Below, in pieces: positions 25,281 through 36,884 of a stretch of DNA of 64,000 nucleotides. The position numbers and the translations under genes are program-made. Numbering within the stretch: the stretch's first letter is position 1; each line of letters opens with the position of its first letter. This stretch comes from Anaeramoeba flamelloides (Eukaryota > Metamonada > Anaeramoebidae), in NCBI GenBank assembly GCA_027625915.1, contig JANTQA010000057.1:3534001-3598000 (forward strand), written 5' to 3'. Below the pieces are notes generated by a model. That model was not told where the DNA came from. It was given only the letters and a program-made list of their open reading frames with translations, and searched no databases.

Positions 25281-25606
25281 TTAAATTCAAATACCAGTAA
25301 AACAAATCTTGTGATTTTTGAAAAGTTTGTAAACCCTGAAAATTTTGAAAGCTTGGAAACACCTTCCAACGCTTTTAAACGATTTTGAAAGTTTTCAAAT
25401 GAAAAAAAAATTTTAAAAGTTGGAAATTTTAAATTTTCAAAAAATTAGAAAATTTTGGAAAAAAAAAAAAAAAACTGTTTTAAAATAATTTTTATTTTAA
25501 TAAATTTTGAAAAAATAAAACAAAAAACACTTACGTGTTATGATTTTGGTAAAGAAAAAAAGAGAAAAATATGAGAAATCGATCCAAAAGAAAATAAATT
25601 AAGATG

Positions 25607-26672
25607 TTACATTCTCCTTTCTTCTTCATCAAAGGAAGTGGTATGTGTAAAATCTTGGGAATCCTGAGGTTCTTTACAACACACCAATTCTTTCAATTTT
25701 TGTCTCGAATATGAGCTAAATGCAACAAAGACTACACAATCAAAGAAACCCTGCAGGGGGTTAGTCAAAGAATGGAGTACATTTAGTGTCGAGTTTTGGT
25801 TGGAGTCTGGGAAGAAGATCTCGCGGCTCCTTCTGATTGAGGCTATCAGCCAGGTCAAAACCAATGAGAGAGGGATTGTGGACATTCGCATTTGCACTTT
25901 CAAATTGTCCCTTTTTCTTCTCTTGTCGACAAGGTTTGTCATCTGCTCAATGGTTTTATATACAAACCTGATTTGTTTGACAATCATAATATAGAGGACT
26001 ATGGAAGCGATTGTGCAAATCCAAATCAAGAAATAGAAGGCACCCAGCATGAATCTCCCCTTAATAAAACACCTATTATGGTGTAAAGTTTAGAAAGAAG
26101 CAATGAAAGAAAAGATCAATAAAAAAAAAAAAAATTTAAAGTCAAGAGAAAAAAGGAGACTGGATTGGTTAGTAATTGAGGATAAAGGGTAAATTTAAAG
26201 AAAAAAAAAAAAAAAAAAATTAACAATTATACCAATTGGTAAAAGGAAAGTGCACGGATTCTGCAAACCCAATAGTAAAGCAAGTTAAAATTGTAGCAAC
26301 AATTGCCGATACTATATGGAGTTTGTTCGAGATTTTCTTGAGTCTAAAAACAGACCAATTTTTGGAAACATTCAGATATGTTATGATCGAAATCGACAAG
26401 GAAATGTATGCCGGCATAGATCCCAGCCATACGATGGCGTACCCTTGGAAGGCACAAAAGCCTTGATTTTTGTTGCCTGGTATCAAAAATAAGAAGGATA
26501 AAATTGCATCGTAGATGGACAGAATGAAGATTAATTTTCGAAAGAAATTCTTTCGATAATCTGGGAATCGAACATTTAACACAATAATAATGAGTGACCC
26601 GATTAAAGAGAGTATAGATGCTGTGACGGCTAAGTAGAGATCAATTGTTGAGGCAAAGGTAATATAAAACAT
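25607..26672 (-). CDS. cAMP-receptor-like seven-transmembrane GPCR, two exons
   Basis: Exons 26233-26672 and 25607-26072, intron 26073-26231 (159 nt, GTATAA donor, AATAG acceptor), give 301 residues ending TAA. Seven hydrophobic spans fall at about residues 12-34, 45-64, 74-100, 118-138, 155-180, 210-230 and 245-267. Cys72 at the start of helix 3 and Cys148 in the second outer loop can form the usual disulfide; the TNWC motif at 145-148 appears only after splicing and matches the WC of Dictyostelium-type cAMP/class E receptors. NPLQG at 251-255 lies where NPxxY would be. A basic loop (KRRKRDN) precedes helix 6, and the tail has CC plus Ser/Thr, typical of palmitoylation and phosphorylation sites. 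It presumably signals through a heterotrimeric G protein at the plasma membrane. The ligand is unknown; cAMP is only the namesake. Confidence 0.85.
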
Positions 26673-29512
26673 TGTTTTTGTTTTTTGTTAATGCTATGGT
26701 TGTTTATTGGTAGTTCTTTTAAGTTTTTAGTTTTTTGTTTTTGAGTGTGGGATTCGTAAAAGTGGCAATTGAGATAAATAAATGAAAAACTAAAAATGAA
26801 AAAGATATTTTGTCCACACGAAAAGAATAGCACAAAAATTGTAGTCACTTTTTTTCCTTAGCAACACTTTGTTTTTTTAAAACTGTTCCAAATTTTGAAA
26901 GGAATTAGAAGTTCACAATGCAACAACTTTCAATTTAAAAGTTTTTACAAGTTATACTTTTAAAAACATGTAATTTAAACAACTTTCCAATTTTTGGTTT
27001 TCATAAAAAGAGTTTCAGGTTATTGAAAGTTTACAAATATTTTTCTTTTAGAAAACTTTCAAAATTTCAATTAAATTCAAAATGCTATCTTTTGTTAATT
27101 ATTATTTTTATCCCTTTTTTTGGCTTACAAAAGTTTGTACCAAGTATTTGAAATTTGAAACAATATGAAAGAATATCAGAGACTGAAATCTTGCAGACTG
27201 TCAGCCTGAAAGTTCGAAAAAGTCTTGAAAGTATTTGTATTGATTGTGCTATTCTTGTCGTGCAAACTCAAAAAATAGTTTGAGAAAATCTTTCTAAAGC
27301 AAGCATGTTTAGCAATTTTAATGGGTTTTGAATATTTTTGTAATTTTTAATTAGATTTGTCAAACAATTTATTTATTATCAAAAAAATTTGTACAACTCT
27401 ATATCAAACACTATGAACTTTGTTCCCTCTTGTTTTCAAAATTAGATCACCTATTTGGGAAAGATACTTCATTTTATTTACCATTTTTAATTTCTAAAAT
27501 TAGTTTAATTTTTGAGTCACATACTTTATCATGTTAAATTCATTTCGTGGACTGACTGAAAAAAATATTACAAATTATTTGGATTCAATAATGGTTTCCT
27601 TGTTTGGGGGTTAGAGTTTGAAGGGAAAAGTTTTTCCCTTTTATTCAAATTTTACAAAAATTCAGAAAAACAAATTAACCCCTATAAAAATAATAATTTT
27701 CGAAAATTTTTTTTATCACTTGACAAAAATAGAATTTCCGATTACTAAACAAGTTTGTAAAAAGATTAGACAGTTTATTTTGTTCTTTATTTGCTCAGTG
27801 GGGTTTTAATTCAGTTGCTGTATTACATTTTAAGACGATCAATGAAAAATATCAATAAAAAACAAATTTTATACTTTTATCAAAAATACTAAACATGTTT
27901 GTTATCTCATCAGAAAATTTACCCCTATTTATTTTTTTTCACGATGCTGATAGAGCTCTAATTTTCACAAGGGTAGACTTAAACTTTTATATTGTCTTTA
28001 ACTGTATTGTTGAATAAAGGGGAAAACATTTTAAAAGAAAATCTTTTTTTACAGTTAAATTACCAGTAAAAATGATTGTGATCTTTTTTGTTTTGGATTT
28101 TTTGATCGAAAAAGAAAAATTTGCAAAACAATTTATTTTGATTAAATCACACTTTTAAGAATTAACAAAGAGTTTGTATTCACGTAGAACAGTTCAAATT
28201 TAATCTTATTGTAAAAATGAAGAAAAAATAAAAAAATATTTATTAATAGAAGAACAGAAAAAATAGTTTTTCTTTTTTTTTCGATAATTTTGTAATATTT
28301 CAAGAAAATTCAGGATTGGTAATGAGTATAAATGTCTAGTTGTTTTCCATTGAAATAAGGTTATTTTTTCATTTAAATCAGTTACTGGTAAAGAATATTT
28401 CTTATTTTTTTTATAAGAATTATTAATTTGGAATTTTTGCTATTTATTCCTTCTAAAAATTTTACAAATCATCGGAAATCTAGAAATATTATATCTTTTT
28501 GGACTACTATAACCCCACACTGGAACATTTAAGAAAGGGTCATTAATTCTAATTTCACAATAAGCAAAAGAACAAAGTTTTTTTTTTGGTTGCAAATCGA
28601 ATTTTCCAGACTTTGAGAAATTAAATAGTGAGTATTTTTAATTTAATGGCTTGATCCTTTTTCTCTATTTGGTTTGTGAATCCAAAAGGTCAAATAGACT
28701 GATTTGGAAATTTGAGTTTTATAAAGAAATTAAGCATTTTTTTATAGTTAAAATGATTATTGTAATTTTTTTGGAAACAAATTAATTATCCATTAAGTTG
28801 CGATTATTTGACAAATGTAATACCCTTTTAAAAACTTTTGTAGAATTAAAAGCTTTTACCAAGTTTTTTCTTTTATAAAAGTGATGTACCAACCATTAAA
28901 TGTGCTACAGATGATGGGGTGTAGGGGTTGAAAAGAACATTTTTTCAAAAAGTCAGCACATTAATAAAATTCCAAACTTACAAAAAGTTTTTCGTTTGAC
29001 AAATTCTTAAAAAAAAAGTACTCACTTTTTTCAAATCACAGTATTGAAATAATTGGTTATTTTAATAATGTAATTTATCTTTTGGATCTTTCTTGGCAGA
29101 CAAAAAATTGACCTTCCTTTTTGAATTTTTTTTTTTAATTAAAAAAATTTGGCAGTATGAACATTTTCAAACATTTAAAAAGAGGGGTAATTGTTTAAAA
29201 CTTTGGAAAAACACTAATTCATTTCTGAAAATAGATTTGTAGGAAATTTTTGGTTTTGCCGTAATCAGATTTTTCTTCATTTTCTAATTTTATTTAAAAT
29301 GGTAATTTTATGGAATTTTCTTTTAAATTTCCCCTCTTATTTTTTTTTTTTTTTCGCTCCTGGATACAAGACCGCTTTCAAATTATTATTTTTTACAATT
29401 TTTCAAAACTAATGGTTATGATGAGAAAAAAATTTCTTGACTTTTTTTCACACATAAAATATTAAGGTTTAAAACCCTCTGAAAAATTAAAAAATAATAT
29501 CTGGTATTAATC

Positions 29513-30966
29513 GTGTCGAAATGTTATTTTGGCTCATAGATAATCGATCATCGTAGCCATATTAATTTTAATACTATTATTTTCCAAAGAAAAAATGCAA
29601 ATTTTTAGTTCACATTCCAAAATATTTTTCTTGTTTATAAGTTGAAACCTCTAAAATATTTAACTAATGGTTTAGAAATGAATTTTTTAGACATTTAATT
29701 AAACTACCTTAGTGGACCATAAAACAAAATTTTCACTCTTTTAATTTGATTGTACTATATTAATTTCTATAAATTTTGGAAATTGAAATAAAAATTTTCA
29801 TTTATTAATTGGAAAATAACAGTATTATTTTCCAAAAAAAAAATGCAATTTTTTAGTTCACATTCCAAAATATTTTTCTTGTTTATAAGTTGAAACAAAT
29901 CCAAAGATCTTTCCAACATCGTTTAGGAAATGATATTATTAGACATAAATTAAAATTCCTTAGTTAACTCTAAAACAAATTTTTACTCTACTTATTTGAT
30001 TGTCGCAGTAAAACTACTAATCATTTAGAAACTGAAAAAAAATTTTCATTTATTAATTGGAATATAGTGGTAAAAAACGGTAATTTTTTCAATTTTTATT
30101 TTTTTCTTCAAAAATCTGAATTTATAGAGTTTAAGGCGAATCGAAAGGAAGGTATTTTTAAAAAAATATTGATTTTTTGGTTTCTCAATTGAAAATTTTT
30201 TTTTCCTTTTGGTTTTATTTGGTTCTTTTAGAAAATTTATGTCTTTTTTTTTTTTTTGGGAATTGGGTTTTAGGGAAATGAAATAATTCGATTGAGAACC
30301 AAAAGCCCATTCTTCTTTATAAATTGCCTTCCTTTCTATTCGCCTTAAACTCTATAAATTCAGATTTTTGAAGAAAAAAATAATAATTGATTTATTTGTG
30401 ATTTACTGTTATATTCCAATTAAGAAATGAAATTTTTTTTTTCAATTTCTAAATGATTATTATTTATTACTGCTACAATCAAATTAGCAGAGTAAAAATT
30501 TGTTTTAGAGTTAACTAAGGAATTTTAATTTATGTCTAATAATATCATTTCCTAAACGATGTTGGAAAGATCTTTGGATTTGTTTCAACTTATAAACAAG
30601 AAAAATATTTTGGAATGTGAACTAAAAAATTGCATTTTTTTTTTTGGAAAATAATACTGTTATTTTCCAATTAATAAATGAAAATTTTTATTTCAATTTC
30701 CAAAATTTATAGAAATTAATATAGTACAATCAAATTAAAAGAGTGAAAATTTTGTTTTATGGTCCACTAAGGTAGTTTAATTAAATGTCTAAAAAATTCA
30801 TTTCTAAACCATTAGTTAAATATTTTAGAGGTTTCAACTTATAAACAAGAAAAATATTTTGGAATGTGAACTAAAAATTTGCATTTTTTCTTTGGAAAAT
30901 AATAGTATTAAAATTAATATGGCTACGATGATCAATTATCTATGAACCAAAATAACATTTCGACAC
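29513..30966. mobile_element. Foldback element with two long inverted arms
   Basis: Left arm about 29513-30190, right arm about 30285-30966, loop about 90 bp. The arms begin GTGTCGAAATGTTATTTTGG (left) and, inverted, the same 20 bases (right). The outer ~430 bp of the arms look identical apart from a couple of C/T differences and a one-base A-run change; the inner part is clearly more diverged. Each arm also contains two direct ~245-bp units (left arm: about 29576-29820 and 29822-30068) starting with TTTTCCAAA and CATTCCAAAATATTTTTCTT. TATTA occurs just outside both ends and could be a target duplication. No coding capacity. Confidence 0.85.
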
Positions 30967-31858
30967 TCTTATTACTAGGTTTTTTTTTATTTAATTTTAC
31001 GAGGATTACAAGGCTGAATTAGCTTGTATTTGATTTGATTTTCAAAATTAAACAATTTCTTTTTGTAACTGAATTTATAAAGACTGATAAAATAAGTGCT
31101 TATATTTTCACATCAATGGAAATTTTAATTCTAAGAACATTATTGAAAAAAAATTTTTTTATGTATTACAAGATTTTAAAACTTTGAAATCAAGATAGCT
31201 TTCAATACTTATTATTTGGAGAGAATTAAAATTAATCAGTAGGAATTCTTAAAATTTTCAATTTTTCGAACTTTTTTTTAGTAAAATTAAATTTTTTTCT
31301 TATTTAGAAACAGCAAAAGACATTTAATGACAATTGGACAAATAATTAACTTATAAAAAAAAACAAGAAGTTTTGTAATTTAGAAAAATCTATTTTTTTA
31401 AAAATAAAACCAAAATTAGGAAGAACACCTTTCCAACAAACCTTAATAAGACTAAAATTCAAAACAAATTGAGTTCTTATATATCTTTGGACAATTTTTT
31501 TTTATTTTTTTTTTATTTTTTATCATCTTAAATTAGATGAGTGGAAATAAGACCATAATTTTTAAACATGCGATTCCCCTTTCTTATTAATTAGCAAAAT
31601 ATCTTTACTTATAATCGTCTTAAAAATCCCAGTTTTATATAGTTTTATCAAAATTAACAGAAATAAAATATGTAATTTTCAAAGCTCAAAGGAAAAAGCA
31701 TTGTGTAATTTGAACCCCAATCTAAAAAATTAATTACGTTCAACTGAAAGAGAAATAAAATAAGGTGAGACAATTGAAAATATGGTTGCGAATAATTTTG
31801 AATTTTTCACTTTTATCTGAAAAATATTGTTTTAATATCTAAATTCCAAATATATATA

Positions 31859-32058
31859 CAGTCAGTTTCACTTTTAAGGCACAAACTTTAAACGAAATTT
31901 AAGGCACAATAAAAATCTAAAATTAAGGCACAAAATTTGGAATTTTTTTTTTTTTTTACAATTTATTTTACTAGAATCTGAATTTTGTGCCTTAATTTGA
32001 GATTTTTTTGTGCCTTAAATTTTGTTGAAAGTTTGTGCCTTAAAAGTGAAACTGACTG
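31859..32058. mobile_element. 200-bp Tc1/mariner-type MITE
   Basis: Exactly 200 bp between TA dinucleotides (31857-31858 and 32059-32060). The terminal inverted repeat begins CAGTCAGTTTCACTTTTAAG and pairs with the right end. Each arm holds three AAGGCACAAA-type words spaced about 25 bp apart. The CAGT start plus TA duplication is the Tc1/mariner hallmark. It encodes nothing, so it would need a transposase supplied from elsewhere. Confidence 0.88.
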
Positions 32059-32212
32059 TATTCAAATTTTAATTAATTTTATAGTCTTCTTTTTTTAATT
32101 GTATAAAATTATCATAACTTTGAAATAATAATTCATAAAAGAGTGTATAACTGAAAAACATAATATAGTTTTGACCAACATTAATTTTCAGAATTTATTT
32201 TTTCATTGTAAG

Positions 32213-32575
32213 GTTGGGTAAATATGAATATTTTAAAAAATGGATTTTTTATAACTTCAGAAATATATAAAGAATTCCCTGCATTTATCCAAATTTTGGT
32301 ACAGTCAATTTATAATCCCGGATTATTTTAATCGACTAATAATATTTTAAAAAAAAATTGTTTGGTAAATACCAATCTTTCAAATCTTATAAAAATGTTA
32401 TTTCCAATAAATGTATGGTTTTTACCAAACTTTTTTATTTTGAAAATCAATTTGAGCTTGAAAATAAAAACTGGAATTTTAAATTACCAAAATTTGGATA
32501 AATCCATTAAATTCTTTATATATTTCTGAAGTTATAAAAACTCCTTTTTTTTACAAAATTCCATATTTAGACTCG
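32213..32575. repeat. Family B MITE, copy 2
   Basis: The left arm has TTATAACTTCAGAAATATAT and AAGAATTCCCTGCATTTATC; the right arm is its inverse (GGATAAATCCATTAAATTCT then TTATATATTTCTGAAG). Inner arms read TTTGGTAAATACC and GGTTTTTACCAAAC. Same layout as the copy at 3826-4199, with a shared GTAAATATGAAT terminus. Confidence 0.7.
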
Positions 32576-32640
32576 AAAATCATTTTAATTGTCCAAATAT
32601 ATGTTTTTTCCACTTTAAAGTAGTATCTTCTTGATTTGGG

Positions 32641-33178
32641 TATATAATCTCAATTCCAAAATTTAGACACACCCAAAATCAAAAATAGGAAAAAAAGCCC
32701 AATATAATATATTGTTACAAATATAATATAAACCCACTTTTAAGTTACATATTATAAATGTTTTTATAAGTGATCCTTTTTATCCAAATCAAAGAAAACA
32801 ATATAAAAGCAAAAAATCAAAATTAATATGTTCAAAATGATAAAAAAAGTGGAAAAAAATGTATTGGTAAATTTGTTGAAATTTCACCAACAATTATTGA
32901 TCAATCAAATGATAAGATACCATCAACTGATTGTATGTGAATTTTCTATTTAATAAATATGACAGTAAACTTTTTATCAACCATCAAAAAAAAAATCCAG
33001 ATCTAACCAAACAGATTAAATAGGTGGGAAAAAGGAAATGAAAACAAAACAAAAAAGAAAAAAAATGAAATATCAGTTTGTAAAATCAAAAATTATTACC
33101 AAACTGAATGAAAAGTTTTGTCTTGTTATACTTTCAACTGCTTAAAATTTGTCCAAATTTTCCAATTTTAGTTTACTG
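32641..33178 (+). repeat. Family A MITE, copy 3
   Basis: The left end has CTCAATTCCAAAATTTAGAC; the right end has GTCCAAATTTTCCAATTTTA and AGTTTA. The core TGGTAAATTTGTTGAAATTT and GATAAGATACCATCAAC is intact. It is followed by a (TA)n tract and then AAATTTCAAAAATAGGGTCA. Confidence 0.75.
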
Positions 33179-34421
33179 ATAAATTAAATATATATATATA
33201 TATATATAAGCTAAATTTCAAAAATAGGGTCAACATTAGTATTTTCTAAATTATTGGTATATGTGTTGCGTTAACCAAATATTCTGTATCCAATATCATT
33301 TAAAAGTTATTATTGAATATTTATTATCAAGAAACAATCTTCTTTTAATGAAAATTTCCCAAAGTTGAATTCATTTTTGTGCAATTTTTCTTTCAAAATG
33401 ATTCCATATTTTTATTTTTATGTTGAATGAAAAAGAACATTTTTGAAAACCGTTAATATTCAAGAGATGAGATTAATTAACATTGGAGAAAGGGGTTGTA
33501 AAATTCAAAGAAAGTAAAACACCCAAGAAGTGTTTGCTTCGAAAACAAGTATCAACCAAATTTGCTTTAATGAGTTACAATGGTTCCTTGAAAAGTGAAG
33601 AAATAGCGAGATCAAATAAGATCTTCTTTTCTCTTTCATTTGGAGACAATGTGATGAATGTGATCGTATTCATTTTATCTTTGTTGTACATTCAAAAAAT
33701 TGGTTTTGTTTTCGTTTTCTTTTCTTTTTCTTTTTCTTTTTCTTTCTTTTGTTGAGATTCTTTTTATCTTGAAAAAGGTATCAAGGAAAGTTTGGGTTGA
33801 TACCAAATGGGTGAATAGTAAAAATCTGATAACTCTGATGGAAAGTTGTTTCAAAAGGTTCTTGGAACACTAGTCGGAATTGAAAATCAAGGATCTGAAA
33901 ATTTTTTCCACATAAATAATTTCATTTTTATTTGGAGATTTCATTTTTGATGTTCATAGCTCTCTAGAACCTTTATTTAAGGATATATTGCCCATTTTTA
34001 ATTTTTTACTTTCAAAAAATTTAATTGGGATATTTTTTTTGATATATTGGCCAATAAATATAGAAATTAAGGATCCCATCAAAAATGAAAATTAAAATGT
34101 GTTTTTAAATATTTTTAGTAGGATCTTTCATAAGTTTAAACTCAATTTTAAGAATATTTTTTTTTTGAAAAAAAAAAATTTTTTTTTTTTAACAGTAAAC
34201 ATTAGTAAATTATATTTTGACTAAAACTTCTACTCTCTCTACTGAAAAAAATAATTTTTTTTCAGATGTTACCAGAAAATTGGTACTTAATTAATTGGTG
34301 TTCTTTCAAAAAAAAAATTTCTAACAAAATTCAAATTAAACTCAGCTTGTAAACTCAGATACTTTAAATGATCCAGTTTAAGAAATTTTGAAAAAAAAAT
34401 TAAAAAAATAAGAAATTTTTT

Positions 34422-34500
34422 GATACTACCAGATCTCGAACTCGTGACATTAGATTTTTTTTACTCTAGATCTGGCGCTCTACCGTTGAGACATTAGACT
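34422..34500 (-). pseudogene. Degenerate tRNA-like sequence (tRNA relic or SINE head)
   Basis: On the minus strand the order is a D-arm/A-box-like GTCTCAACGGTAGAGC, an anticodon-arm-like CCAGA with a long A-rich loop, and a T-arm/B-box-like CACGAGTTCGAGATC, with normal tRNA spacing. Pairing is broken: CCAGA faces TCTAA, the T stem does not close and the acceptor ends do not match. So it is not a working tRNA. It may be a tRNA pseudogene or the head of a tRNA-derived SINE; internal Pol III promoter boxes are still recognisable. Confidence 0.6.
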
Positions 34501-34559
34501 ATTTGTTGTAAATTGAAAATATTTTTTTTCTTCAAAATTGATTTTTTTAAAATTTTTAA

Positions 34560-35480
34560 ACAAGTAATATAACCAAAAAAATTTACAATTTCCATAAGTT
34601 TTTAATTGAAAAAAAAAAATTTTTTTTTTTAAAACTACTTTTTTCTATTAACATTAATAATATAAAAGAAAAATCTGATAGGAAAAAAAAAATTATTTAA
34701 AATTTTAAAAAAAAATTAAAAATTTTTTATATATAAAAATTTCAATTTTTTTTAAAATTTCCAAAAAAAAATTTTTTATATAAAAATAAATTTTCAAATT
34801 TTTATAATGAAAAAATATTATTTGAGTTTAATAATAAAGATTTTTTAATAAAATAAAATTTTTTTTTCTAATAATTTTTAATAAATTATTATAAAAAAAA
34901 AATTATAAAAAATTTTTTTTTTATTTTTTCTTAAAAAAATGATAAATCAAAAAAATTACCAAAATAAAATTTTTTGAAAATAATATTTTTATATATAAAT
35001 TATTTTATAAAATAGATTCAAATAAAATATTTGTAAATTTTTATATATAAAATTTGCTGTTAATATTTTTATTTTGGTCTATTTTTATAATAATTTTATT
35101 TAAATATATATGAAACGAATATCATCAATTAAGACTGTATAATTAAAATTAAAATAAAAAATTTTTTTTTTAGTTATATATAAATTATTTTTAAAATTTG
35201 AAATAATATATAAGTATTATTTTTTTTATTATTTATAATATATATGACCAAAAAAAAATTTTTTTTTTTCAAATATGTTTACAAAAAAAAATTTAAAAAA
35301 TTATTTTTTATTTTTTGGCCTTGGGCCCAAAATTTTACCAAAAATAATTTTTTTATAAAATTTTACTCTAGTTGGAACAATTTAAAATTTCCTAAAAAAT
35401 ATATTTTTTTCTAATTTTGCACAAATAAAAAAAATAAAAATTTCAAAAATAAAAATTATTTTTTTTTTTTTGAAAAAAAT
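34560..35480. repeat. Extremely AT-rich low-complexity block
   Basis: Nearly all A and T, in runs of AAAAA, TTTTT and TATA, with only isolated G or C; the GGCCTTGGGCCC palindrome at about 35317-35328 is a striking exception. No ORF and no element ends were recognised. It sits between two inverted family A MITE copies. Confidence 0.7.
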
Positions 35481-35674
35481 GAAAATGGGAAATATCTTTT
35501 AAAATGTAGAAGATAGAATACTCTAAATTTCAAAAATCAAATATTTAGAGTATTTTTTGATGGTTTAGGTAAAATAATTTACCATATTTCTAAATATTTT
35601 AAAAAAATTGATTTTTCAATTTATACTTGTGAAGCAATGGTGAATCTTAAATGGATAATTTTAAGATGAAAAAT

Positions 35675-35893
35675 CATTTCAAAAATAGGGTCAGATTTAT
35701 TTTTTTCTTTATGGGTTTCTTTTCTCTATTCTTTTATTAGAAATAATAATTAAAACGGAAAAGGGTGTTTTAGACAGTTATTTTTAAGTTTTAAGTTCTG
35801 ATTTTTCTGGGTTGAGTTTTGGTATTCACTAAATGAGAAACTACAATTTTTTTTCAATCAAAAATTTGCCCCTATTTTTGAAATTAAGCTTAT
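35675..35893. repeat. Small ~220-bp inverted-repeat element
   Basis: The left end is CATTTCAAAAATAGGGTCAG; the right end, inverted, is TAATTTCAAAAATAGGGGCA. The same terminus occurs alone at about 33213-33233 next to family A copy 3, so a second element end, or a target shared by both MITEs, exists there. Confidence 0.55.
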
Positions 35894-35905
35894 ATATATA
35901 TATAT

Positions 35906-36446
35906 ATATAAACTAGATTCCAAAAATTTTGACCCATTTTAAACAGTTGAACGAACATCATTACTGCACTTTAAATTCAAATTTGGAAAGGATTTTGATT
36001 TTACAAACAATTTCATTTTTTGTCTTTTTTGTTTTGTTTTCATTTCCTTTTTTGCAGTTACCTAATCTGCTTCGCTAGATCTGGAATTTTTTTTCAATGG
36101 TTGATAGAAGGTTAGTGTTGAGTTTGTTAAATAGAAAAATCACATACAATTGGTGGATGGTATCTTATCATTTGTTCGAAAAACTATTGTTGGTTAAATT
36201 TCAACAAATTTACCAATACATTTTTTGTTCCGCTCGTTTCATTATTTTGGACACACTGATTTTTATTTTTGAGTTTTAGATTTTTTTCTTTGATTTGTAT
36301 TAAAATGATTACTTATTAAAACATTAATACTGGGTAACTTAAATGTGGTTTTATATTAGGTTTTAAAAAAATACAATAAATTGGGTTTTTTTTTTGCCTA
36401 TTTATGATTTTGGGTGTGTCCAAATTTTTGGAACGGGGTTTATATA
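35906..36446 (-). repeat. Family A MITE, copy 4 (reverse)
   Basis: The left end is TATAAACTAGATTCCAAAAA and the right end, inverted, is TATAAACCCCGTTCCAAAAA. The interior is the family core in reverse. It is oriented opposite to copy 3, 2.7 kb away. The ORF at 36097-36279 is element sequence and is matched, degraded, by the one at 577-780. Confidence 0.78.
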
Positions 36447-36884
36447 TCACAGGTATGCTGATTTTTTTGATTTTATCAAAAGTATTTTACGCGTGTAATT
36501 GACGCTTTAAATGCGCTTATCTGATACATATATGTAATCAAAACACAAAAAAGGAAGATGTCCTGATTTTATTTGAATTGGTAAAAAAGTTAAATTTTGA
36601 CTACTTTTCTTCCCCAACTAGTAAATTTAAAAAAAAAAATATATCTTTTTCAGAGTAAATGTGGATTTTACTATTTTCAAGAGTTTTAAATGAAAATGCT
36701 ACTTTATATTGCTCTGTTATTGTTATTTTAATAATAGAAAATATTACTATTTTCAAGGTTTAAAATACAAGAACCCCACTTAAATAGTAAATCATCAATT
36801 CAAATTGTTTTCCAAGTTTTTTGAAGTCAATTACATGCTACCTGTATATAATTATTTTTGTGTGTATATTCTTTTCGGGTTTTT

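Larger units (their letters stand above)
22720..25606. other. Intergenic between exportin-6 and the GPCR
   Basis: Convergent gene ends with no supported gene between. It holds a poly-T-rich 3' flank after exportin-6, a dispersed repeat at about 23165-23900 (family F), and a short hairpin repeat at about 25160-25280 (family D), plus poly-A tracts near 24720-24780 and 25455-25475. No ORF of note. Confidence 0.6.
26673..36884. other. Ten-kilobase gene desert full of inverted-repeat elements
   Basis: I see no supportable gene. Contents in order: AT-rich filler with scattered ACTTTCAA-like words (26.9-27.1 kb), a foldback (29513-30966), a Tc1-like element (31859-32058), a family B MITE (about 32213-32575), and family A copies (32641-33178 and 35906-36446). 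Between those copies lie a tRNA-like fragment (34422-34500), an extremely AT-rich block (34.5-35.5 kb) and a small element (35675-35893). The 90-codon frame at 33483-33755 starts with TTG, ends in a pyrimidine repeat and resembles nothing I know. Confidence 0.55.

Noticed and set aside
33483-33755. 90-codon ORF as a gene
   Set aside because: It starts with TTG, ends in a TTTTTC repeat, has no recognisable domain, and I found no exon partner.
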